Shown here: positions 58,503-64,000 of the stretch, piece after piece
Numbering within the stretch: position 1 is the first letter of the stretch
Layout: each line of letters begins with the position of its first letter
Assembly (NCBI RefSeq): GCF_047275745.1
Contig: NZ_JBKQWU010000005.1
Location: forward strand, 81,946 to 145,945
Source: Amaricoccus sp047275745
GTDB lineage: Bacteria > Pseudomonadota > Alphaproteobacteria > Rhodobacterales > Rhodobacteraceae
Direction of reading: 5' to 3'
Length of the DNA stretch: 64,000 bases
Program-made: the position numbers and the translations under genes
Notes under the pieces: generated by a model
Database searches by the model: none
What the model was told of the DNA's origin: nothing
What the model saw: only the letters and a program-made list of their open reading frames with translations

Positions 58503-58970
58503 ATGGCGGCCGCTTTCGACGATCTCGACCGGAATATCCTTTCGCTCCTGCAACGCGACGCGAGCCTCTCTCTCGATGAGATCGCCCGGAAGGTGGGTGC
58601 TTCCAAGACCCCGGTCTGGAACAGGATCCGCAAGCTCAGGGCCTCCGGCGTGATCCGCGCCGAGGTGGCGCTTCTCGATCCGGAGAAGGTCGGACTGGAG
58701 AGTTGCTTTTTCGTGTTGATCCGGACCGCGCAGCACGACGCCGACTGGCTGGAGCGTTTCCTGCGCGCGGTCAAGGCCCGACCCGAGGTGGTGGAAGCGC
58801 ACCGCCTCGCCGGCGACATCGACTACATTCTGAAGGTACAGGTGCCAAATGCCCGCGCCTACGACGATTTCTACCGCTCGCTGATCCGCGATGTCAGCAT
58901 CTTCAACGTCACCTCGTCGCTGTCGATGGAGGTGATCAAGAGCACGACCGAACTGCCACTCCCGGAGTAG
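58503..58970 (+). CDS. Lrp/AsnC-family transcriptional regulator
   Basis: A 155-residue regulator with N-terminal HTH (FDDLDRNILSLLQRDASLSL, VGASKTPVWNRIRKLRASGV) and C-terminal RAM ligand-binding domain (FFVLIRTAQHDADWLERFLR; AGDIDYILKVQVPNARAYDD). It is divergent from the cysG-cysI-cysH operon and its site probably lies in the shared gap, so it likely controls sulfate reduction. The ligand could be cysteine or another amino acid; this is inference. ATG at 58503 follows GAGG. Confidence 0.93.
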   Translation: MAAAFDDLDRNILSLLQRDASLSLDEIARKVGASKTPVWNRIRKLRASGVIRAEVALLDPEKVGLESCFFVLIRTAQHDADWLERFLRAVKARPEVVEAHRLAGDIDYILKVQVPNARAYDDFYRSLIRDVSIFNVTSSLSMEVIKSTTELPLPE

Positions 58971-59110
58971 TCCCGATGCGGGCTCGCGGGGATCGGCCGC
59001 CCGCGATCGGGCGTTATTGAAAAGGCGCGCGCGGGGCTGTATCTCCGTGGCCTCGCCGAGCGCGGCAACGGCCAGAACACAGCGGCCAGAACGGCCAGAA
59101 CGGGGAAGCC

Positions 59111-59440
59111 ATGACCATCACGAGGATCACGCCCGAATACAGCGTCTCGACCCAGATCACGGTCGAGGATGTCGCCGAGATCGAGGCGCTGGGATATCGC
59201 TCGATCATGTGCAACCGCCCCGACGGCGAGAGCCCGGATCAGACGCCCGTCGCCGAGATCCGCGCCGAGGCCGAGGCGCGCGGCCTCGCCTTCGCCTTCG
59301 TCCCGGTCATCTCGGGGGGCGTCGCGCCGCAGAACGTGACCGCCTTCGAGGAAGCACTGGGCGAACTGCCCGAACCGGTCCTCGCCTATTGCCGCTCCGG
59401 CACCCGCTGTCGCACGCTCTGGGCGATGCTGAAGGGCTGA
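59111..59440 (+). CDS. TIGR01244-family sulfur transferase/phosphatase (Blh-like)
   Basis: A 109-residue protein with a dual-specificity-phosphatase-like fold. The active loop is VLAYCRSGTRCRTLWAM (CX5R). The start ISTQ-type pattern VSTQITVEDVAEIEALGYRS and IMCNRPDGESPDQTP match the TIGR01244 family, which is found alone or fused to metallo-beta-lactamase-like sulfur dioxygenases (Blh) in sulfide-oxidising systems. Possible role: sulfane sulfur handling; no partner is adjacent. Family clear, activity not. Confidence 0.88.
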   Translation: MTITRITPEYSVSTQITVEDVAEIEALGYRSIMCNRPDGESPDQTPVAEIRAEAEARGLAFAFVPVISGGVAPQNVTAFEEALGELPEPVLAYCRSGTRCRTLWAMLKG

Positions 59441-59541
59441 GACCAAAGATCGCACCCCGGGTCCCTGTCCTCGGTCGGCCCGCGCCCTAGTTGGTCGTGG
59501 AGAAACCAGCGGAACAGGCCAGCGGAAGGGTCGGATCGGTC

Positions 59542-59907
59542 ATGGGAGGACATCACGCGCCGCGTCTGTGCGAAGCCACCGTGCGCGCCGTCTGGCATCG
59601 GATGGTGGCGGAGGATCTGCCCGCTGCCGCGCCCCGGTTCGGCTGGCCCCGCTGGACGCCGGCGGAATACGAGCGGGTGCTGCTCGACCAGATCGCCGAG
59701 GCCCCGCGGGACGGGGAGCCGGGCCGGCGGACCTGCGTGTTCGATCTCGTGCTCGCCATCGAACTCGCCGACCGCGCGCTGCGCGGCCAGGTCTGCATGC
59801 TGACCCTCGCCCGGCGATCTCGCGAGATGCGGGCGCGGAGGATGCGAGCCAGGACGCGGGCCGGGATCGCATCCCGAGTGGCCGGCGCCCCGAGCTCCCT
59901 CGTCTGA
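59542..59907 (+). CDS. Hypothetical protein
   Basis: A possible 121-residue protein with no family that I recognise. The central part, LCEATVRAVWHRMVAEDLPA followed by TPAEYERVLLDQIAEAP, looks like helical globular protein; the end is Arg-rich and low in complexity. Upstream in-frame TTG (59491) and GTG (59497) starts would lengthen it. There is no clear ribosome-binding site. In DNA of this composition it could be a chance frame. Confidence 0.4.
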   Translation: MGGHHAPRLCEATVRAVWHRMVAEDLPAAAPRFGWPRWTPAEYERVLLDQIAEAPRDGEPGRRTCVFDLVLAIELADRALRGQVCMLTLARRSREMRARRMRARTRAGIASRVAGAPSSLV

Positions 59908-59963
59908 GGCGCGGACCGCTTCCCGCGGGTCTCACGGACAGGGGAGAGGCGCGTATCAGGGGA

Positions 59964-60866
59964 TCAGGCGCGGGGCGCGGCCGGAGCCCCGCCGAGCCGA
60001 ACGGTTTCCACCGGGCCGAAACTCTGGCTCAGCGCGGCGAACAGGTCCGGGTCCGCGGTCGCGCGACGGTTTCGCGCGGCCCGGAGCGGTTCGAGATCGA
60101 CCTCGGCATAAACCCAGCCCTCGGCGTTCATCTTGCCGGCCGCGACGACCCCGTCCTCCGGCAGCTTCTCCTCGGGCGGCGTGAGCACCGCGGCCGCGCC
60201 GACATGCCGCCGCGCCCCCGCGAGCCAGTCCGTGTCGCCGACGCGCACCGCGAGCACCGCCACGCTCTGCGTCTCGACCGCGCGGGCCGCCGCGGCGATC
60301 CGCGCCCGCCAGTAGCCGAGCGGCGATGACGCGCCGGCGGGTACCAGCAGGATCTCCGCCCCCACCGCCGCCATGTCCCGCGCCAGCGCCGGGATCGAGG
60401 CGTCCCGGCCGGCCAGAATGCCGATCCTGCCGAGCACGGTGTCAAAGACCCGCCCACCCTCTCCCGGAACCATGCCGAGATCCTGTTCGGCGGGAGTCAG
60501 CGACTGCGTGTCCTGAAAGCCGGACCCGCCATCGGGCGCGAAAAGGCGCGTCCGGTTCACCAGCGCCTTGCCCTGATGCATCGGCGCCGACCCCGCGGCG
60601 ATATGAACGGCGAACTCGCGGGCGAGGCTCGCGTGCAACTCGTCCACATCCTTCGCCCTCGCCGCCACCGCCTCCGCCGCCTTGCCCGCATCCCTGGCAT
60701 TGGCCTCCTGCGCGAGACTGGCGAGCTCCATGGCGCCGTATTCGGGGAAGACCAGCAGATCGGCGCCATTCTCGGCTGCGGCCCGAACCCAGACCCGCAG
60801 CTTGCCGACGTATTCGTTCCAGCGATTGTGCCAATCGATCGGATAGGCGGCCGCGGCGATCTTCAT
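59964..60866 (-). CDS. Nitrilase-fold (carbon-nitrogen hydrolase) protein lacking catalytic Lys and Cys
   Basis: A 300-residue protein of the nitrilase superfamily: MKIAAAAYPIDWHNRW start, LLVFPEYGAMELASLAQEAN with the first catalytic Glu, HIAAGSAPMHQGKALVNRTR, and GAEILLVPAGASSPLGYWRA. In active members the Cys sits in a segment like LICYD-x-EFP. Here the same place reads ILAGRDASIP, so Cys is replaced by Gly. The Lys region, usually like QDKQ in close relatives, reads QDTQ. With two of the three catalytic residues gone it cannot work as an ordinary amidase; it may bind a ligand or be decaying, although the frame is intact. The ATG follows GGAAGG. Confidence 0.82.
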   Translation of the reverse strand: MKIAAAAYPIDWHNRWNEYVGKLRVWVRAAAENGADLLVFPEYGAMELASLAQEANARDAGKAAEAVAARAKDVDELHASLAREFAVHIAAGSAPMHQGKALVNRTRLFAPDGGSGFQDTQSLTPAEQDLGMVPGEGGRVFDTVLGRIGILAGRDASIPALARDMAAVGAEILLVPAGASSPLGYWRARIAAAARAVETQSVAVLAVRVGDTDWLAGARRHVGAAAVLTPPEEKLPEDGVVAAGKMNAEGWVYAEVDLEPLRAARNRRATADPDLFAALSQSFGPVETVRLGGAPAAPRA

Positions 60867-61068
60867 CCGGATACCTTCCCCATGTCCCGGCCCGGTGTCG
60901 GACCCATGCTCGGAAGCGGACAATAGCGCGTTCCCGCCCCCCGCAAACCCCCCGGGCCGCGCCGGCGCCGCCGGGACGAGGCCGAGCGGCCCGCGAAACC
61001 CGCGCGAATTTTTCCCGGCGCCGCGCTTGATCTTTCCCGCCGGGACGCCTATTACGGCGCCGGTCGAT

Positions 61069-61142
61069 TGGGGAATAGGTTAACGGTAGACCAGCGGACT
61101 CTGACTCCGTTAGTCCTGGTTCGAATCCAGGTTCCCCAGCCA
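61069..61142 (+). tRNA. tRNA-Gln (anticodon CTG)
   Basis: Acceptor arms TGGGGAA and TTCCCCA pair fully, discriminator G and encoded CCA follow. The anticodon stem GCGGA/TCCGT (with one G-T pair) holds loop CTCTGAC, anticodon CTG for codon CAG. The T-loop is TTCGAATC. The 3' half is the attachment site of a genomic island whose integrase gene runs into it from the right. Confidence 0.93.
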
Positions 61143-62702
61143 AATTTCGCGTTTCGACGATTTCGGTGTTTCAGCCGCCTCGATGCGCGCGGCGACGGTT
61201 GCCGTTTCAGCAAGCAGATCAAACGGTTGACGGAAAGTGGCGACGACTTCACCATACTCCCAAGTGCAGTTCGATAGCACGAAGTTCAGCAGGCGGCGTT
61301 TTTCGCGCGGTTGCTGGCTTGCGAACAGCCGTTGGGCGTTGCGGGCGAGGTCTAGAAGCGTAACGCCCTCGTCTAGGTAGGATTTATCGGCGTTCTGGTG
61401 CCGTTCGATCTCGCGCTGGCAGCGTGCTTGCTCCTCACGCCATTGGTTCGACATTCGATCGTAGAAGACTCTATCCACCACCCCATCGAGCTTATCGACA
61501 TACATCGCGTGAATGCGATCGTTCAGCCGATTGTATTCTGCTTGATGCCGCTTGATTGCCTCCTCGTGCTCTCGGCGCTCGTCGGCGTGACTGGCATGCA
61601 GCGCGTCGTGCACCCATTCCAGAACCTCGTCGTCGAAGCGCAGCCGCCCGAGCATTTCGGTGAACTGCGCTTCGAGCGCTTCCTCGCGCACATATTTGCG
61701 GCGGCACGAAGCCGGATTACCCTGGCACTTATCGGCGTAGCCGGTGCAGTGATAATAGACGTAGCGCTGCTTCTTGATCTCGCCGACGACGGCGCAGCCG
61801 CAGGCGTGGCAGGCAATTAGGCCCGAGAAGGCGAAGTCGTGTTTGCCGCGCTTGGCCTTACTGGCGAAGCGCCCGTCGAGCACGCCCTGCACACGCTCCC
61901 ACAGCTCGACCGGCACCAGCGCCTCGTGCTTGCCCTGAATGAGTTTGCCATTCCATTCGAACCAGCCCGTATAGAGCCGGTTGCGGAGGATCGTGTGCAC
62001 CGTGCTCACCGGCACCTTGGCGCCACTCTTGGGATAGGTGAGGCCCGCCGCATGCGCCTTCCGCGCAGCTTCCTTCAGCGAGATGTCGCCCCGCGCATAC
62101 CAATCGAAAAGCTTGGCGACGATCGGCGCCAGCGTCGGTTCGACGGCGATGATCTTCTTGCCGTCCGGGCCGGTGACGTTGCGGTAGCCGAGCGGCGTCT
62201 TGGTTGGCCAGATGCCTTGCTCAGCCTTCTCCTGCATGCCCTTGCGGGCTTCCTCGGACAGGTTGTCGATGTAGTTCTTCGCCATCAGCACCTTGATGCC
62301 GTGCATGAATTTTTCCGAGGAACGCGACTCGCGCGAAAGTACTACGCCTTCCTTCGGGAAGTGCATTTCCACGTCGAGTTCATCGACCGTCACCCAATCC
62401 TTGAGGTTGCGATAGAGTCGGTCGGTCTTCTCGACAAGCACGACGCGGACGGACGGATGCGCCTTGAGATAGGCGACCATCTCGCCGAAGGCGACGCGAC
62501 CGGTCTGCTTGGCAGTCTCCACATCCACATATTCCTGCGCCACGGCGAAGTCGTTCGCCGCCGCGTATTCCTTGAGCAACTTCAGCTGGGCCGGGATCGA
62601 GAAGCCTTCCTTTTCCTGTTCCTTCGAGGAGACGCGGGCATAGATCACCGCCTGCTTGCGGGCAGGATCGGCGGCGGGCGCGGACTTGGTGGATCTTTTC
62701 AT
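61110..62702 (-). CDS. Large serine recombinase (site-specific integrase)
   Basis: A 530-residue serine integrase that would insert and excise the island. The resolvase domain is N-terminal: VIYARVSSKEQEKEGFSIPA with catalytic Ser near 25, and VEKTDRLYRNLKDW. The recombinase domain follows (PLGYRNVTGPDGKKIIAVEP; STVHTILRNRLYTGWFEWNG). The zinc ribbon is CHACGC...YHCTGYADKCQGNPASC, then a coiled coil (HEEAIKRHQAEYNRLNDRIH). The last 11 residues, WLGNLDSNQD and before, are coded by the antisense of tRNA-Gln, so the C-terminus is set by the integration event. No clear ribosome-binding site; a dyad lies at the start. Confidence 0.93.
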   Translation of the reverse strand: MKRSTKSAPAADPARKQAVIYARVSSKEQEKEGFSIPAQLKLLKEYAAANDFAVAQEYVDVETAKQTGRVAFGEMVAYLKAHPSVRVVLVEKTDRLYRNLKDWVTVDELDVEMHFPKEGVVLSRESRSSEKFMHGIKVLMAKNYIDNLSEEARKGMQEKAEQGIWPTKTPLGYRNVTGPDGKKIIAVEPTLAPIVAKLFDWYARGDISLKEAARKAHAAGLTYPKSGAKVPVSTVHTILRNRLYTGWFEWNGKLIQGKHEALVPVELWERVQGVLDGRFASKAKRGKHDFAFSGLIACHACGCAVVGEIKKQRYVYYHCTGYADKCQGNPASCRRKYVREEALEAQFTEMLGRLRFDDEVLEWVHDALHASHADERREHEEAIKRHQAEYNRLNDRIHAMYVDKLDGVVDRVFYDRMSNQWREEQARCQREIERHQNADKSYLDEGVTLLDLARNAQRLFASQQPREKRRLLNFVLSNCTWEYGEVVATFRQPFDLLAETATVAARIEAAETPKSSKREIWLGNLDSNQD

Positions 62703-62705
62703 ATC

Positions 62706-62723
62706 GTTTAGTGTAACCTAAAC
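62706..62723. promoter_or_regulatory. Perfect 6-bp dyad at the integrase start
   Basis: GTTTAG-N6-CTAAAC ends four bases upstream of the integrase ATG, within the 3' end of the DUF429 gene. It could be an operator or a hairpin that limits integrase translation. Confidence 0.4.
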
Positions 62724-63571
62724 ACAACCGAACCGCAAGCATTCGCCTCGGTAGAACCATCGCGCCGTTTGCTTGCGCGGATCAAGCCGGGGACGCCAAG
62801 TATCCAGCCCTCCACCTGCGCCAGCGTGCGTTCGGGCGGCGACAGATCGGGCTTGAGGAAAGCCGCGAGGCTCCCGTCGCGATCGGCGCGCGAAAGCCAG
62901 GCGGCTATGCTGAAGGCGTCGTGCTGATCGCCGGTGCGGCCCTCATTGGCGAAGCCGCGCGACCACAGCGCCGGATAGACCTCGGCGACGGTCGAGCGCC
63001 CGGCCGGAACGTCCCAGCCGTCGAAGGGCCAGAAATGGACGCGGGCGCCGAGGCGCTGGCGAATGAAGCGCAGCCAGGGAATGCCGGCATGGGTCGATTT
63101 CGCCACCGATCCCTGAACATCGAAGTGAAACACCGACTTCGCGCCGCCCGCGCGCTCCTCGGTCAGCCGGCGCCAGCGGGCATTGCCCGAACGCGCCGCG
63201 CCATTGCCGGCGACGCCACTGCGCACGAACTCGACATAGACGTGATCCTCGTCGGTGGGCCAGTGGCGCTGGAAATCGTCGAGGAAGCGCGGCCAGTCGG
63301 GCAACAGTCCATGCGTTTCGAAATAGCGCAACGGAAAGGAAAAGCCGTGGTCGATGCCGACCAGCGTCGGCACGTCTTCGGCCAGCCGCTCCACCAGCCA
63401 TTCGGCGATGCCCTTGCGGGTCCAGTATTTGCGCGGGCTCGGCGGCGGTAGAACCTCCACCGGATGCCCGTCGCCCTCGGCCAGATAGACGCGCAGGCCC
63501 TTGAGGCTCGCGGTGGGCGTTTCCGCGCCCGAATAGTCGATGCCGACATGGCGGGCGAAGTCGGTCATCAT
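62708..63571 (-). CDS. DUF429-like predicted nuclease (RNase H fold)
   Basis: A protein of about 287 residues. The opening HVGIDYSGAETPTASLKGLR and LVGIDHGFSFPLRYFETHGL give two of the Asp-bearing strands of the RNase H-like fold seen in DUF429. C-terminal motifs include VHFWPFDGWDVPAG, VAEVYPALWSRGF and DQHDAFSIAAWLSRAD, where Glu and Asp complete an acidic cluster. A nuclease is predicted for the family but not established. Start ATGATGA overlaps the stop of the HNH gene, so the two are translationally coupled. The 3' end reaches to within six bases of the integrase start. Confidence 0.72.
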   Translation of the reverse strand: MMTDFARHVGIDYSGAETPTASLKGLRVYLAEGDGHPVEVLPPPSPRKYWTRKGIAEWLVERLAEDVPTLVGIDHGFSFPLRYFETHGLLPDWPRFLDDFQRHWPTDEDHVYVEFVRSGVAGNGAARSGNARWRRLTEERAGGAKSVFHFDVQGSVAKSTHAGIPWLRFIRQRLGARVHFWPFDGWDVPAGRSTVAEVYPALWSRGFANEGRTGDQHDAFSIAAWLSRADRDGSLAAFLKPDLSPPERTLAQVEGWILGVPGLIRASKRRDGSTEANACGSVVFRLH

Positions 63572-63900
63572 GTTTCGACGCCGCGAACCAGCATCAGCAG
63601 CCTTTGGAACTCGGCGTTGTCGCCATCGCTCTTCCAGAAGTTGATGAACTGGCAAACCACCTGAAGATTGCCGACCTCATAGTGCCCGGCGCTGTCGATG
63701 CGATCGAGCGAGGGCAAGAGGTTCTTGTCGGCCTCGGGGCCGAGAAACTGGAAGGGAATGCCAGTCAGAGCGCAACGGTTGTCCTGAAGATCAAGCAGGG
63801 AAGCGATCAGCTTCTCCAGCTCGGCCGAGGTCATGCGCAATTCCTTGTTCTTCAGAACGCGTTGAATGATCTGCCCGTTGGCGTTCTTGGGCCGGGGCAC
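63568..63900 (-). CDS. HNH-like endonuclease
   Basis: A 110-residue protein. RCALTGIPFQFLG followed by LLPSLDRIDSAGHYEVGNLQ and VVCQFINFWKSD matches the HNH-nuclease pattern (C-xxTG ... SLDRID ... GHY..GN.Q.VC..IN) found in phage and island proteins. The His and Asn of the HNH motif are represented by GHY and the GN/IN residues. A stop codon lies ten codons upstream of the GTG start, so the gene is short and not a fragment of a longer frame. Coupled to the DUF429 gene by an overlapping ATGATGA. Substrate unknown. Confidence 0.72.
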   Translation of the reverse strand: MPRPKNANGQIIQRVLKNKELRMTSAELEKLIASLLDLQDNRCALTGIPFQFLGPEADKNLLPSLDRIDSAGHYEVGNLQVVCQFINFWKSDGDNAEFQRLLMLVRGVET

Positions 63901-63952
63901 GGTTTCTTGAGACAGCGTCGAGCGCTACTTTCCCGAGGAACGGGGGTAGAGC

Positions 63953-64000
63953 ATGGACGACAAGAGCGACGTGAAACCTGGCGCGACGGAGGCCTCGGCC
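63953..64000 (+). CDS. Start of a gene running off the window (16 codons)
   Basis: An ATG at 63953 begins MDDKSDVKPGATEASA and is still open at the window end. AGGAAC lies about 13 bases upstream and GGGGG nearer. It diverges from the HNH gene across 52 bases. Too short to identify. Confidence 0.4.
   Translation, partial: MDDKSDVKPGATEASA

Larger units (their letters stand above)
61069..64000. mobile_element. Left end of an integrated genomic island at tRNA-Gln
   Basis: A large serine recombinase gene begins at 62702 and its 3' end lies inside tRNA-Gln (stop at 61110). Integrase next to an intact tRNA is the usual mark of an island end; the att site should lie within the 3' half of the tRNA, about 61110-61142. 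Genes to the right (DUF429, HNH protein) are not typical housekeeping genes and their codon choice is less GC-extreme. The other end is beyond the window. Confidence 0.75.

Noticed and set aside
60442..61143. Minus-strand frame starting MAGEPGFEPGLTES
   Set aside because: That start is the well-known false translation of a tRNA gene; the rest is the shadow of the nitrilase-fold gene.
61143..61277. Short plus-strand frame after the tRNA
   Set aside because: It is the complement of the integrase C-terminus and shows no family features.

Overview
The window is about 64 kb of very GC-rich chromosomal DNA from an alphaproteobacterium, most likely of the order Rhodobacterales. This rests on gene content: a DUF1476 F1-ATPase zeta inhibitor, DUF6314, a purC-purS-purQ block, a compact flgD/fliK/rod-binding/flgN-like flagellar block, DUF934 and DUF2849 genes inside a cysG-cysI-cysH operon, and a GTTC-N7-GTTC LexA box. 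The species cannot be named from the sequence. It is a draft assembly: at two places (26631-26819 and 45347-45527) contig ends that overlap were joined with a single N, leaving duplicated sequence. The first of these also carries a 65-base run of G and artificially breaks cysT.

Layout. 1-6 kb: 3' part of a UvrD/Rep helicase gene, a class III CoA-transferase, then flagellar genes (flgD and fliK leftward; a rod-binding protein and an FlgN-like chaperone rightward). 6-13 kb: an SDR, a double-GNAT protein, DUF6314, purB, a hypoxanthine/uracil-type DNA glycosylase, the zeta subunit, and purC-purS-purQ. 12.8-18 kb: a DctB/DctD two-component pair whose DctD lacks the GAFTGA loop, then a large DUF1593 protein with two copies of a C-terminal module. 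18.3-24 kb: a radical SAM gene directly behind a perfect LexA box, betaine-homocysteine methyltransferase, SufE, a lipoprotein, a DgoK-type kinase and a PHB-depolymerase-like esterase. 24.3-29 kb: an Rrf2 regulator and a sulfate ABC transporter operon (sbp/cysP, cysT, cysW, cysA) with a perfect dyad between them. 29-42 kb: an excalibur lipoprotein, an alpha-glucosidase behind an AGCGCT palindrome, a glycosyltransferase, LysR/mmsA, gluconate permease/kinase, two MFS exporters and an M20 peptidase. 42-52.5 kb: a CHASE4 histidine kinase, a SET-domain protein in an AT-rich pocket, fghA, LysE/GlxA-type genes, NUDIX, HslO, an AI-2E-family permease and ArfB. 52.5-59 kb: a micro-ORF with a very long Shine-Dalgarno, a queuosine-precursor transporter behind a preQ1-I riboswitch, and the sulfate-reduction operon cysG-DUF2849-cysI-cysH-DUF934 divergent from an Lrp/AsnC regulator. 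59-61 kb: a phosphatase-like protein and a nitrilase-fold protein lacking catalytic residues. 61 kb to the end: tRNA-Gln(CTG) and the left end of a genomic island (large serine recombinase, DUF429 protein, HNH protein) that runs off the window.

How the genes work together. Two separate loci provide sulfate assimilation: uptake by Sbp-CysTWA, then reduction by CysH and CysI with siroheme from CysG. Purine synthesis is spread over purB and purCSQ. Gluconate, alpha-glucoside, galactonate and valine/propionate catabolism each have one or two genes. The most unusual signals are the island nuclease pair beside the serine integrase, the micro-ORF/attenuator-like leader between the queuosine transporter and arfB, and several intergenic tandem repeats with a 12-15 base period.
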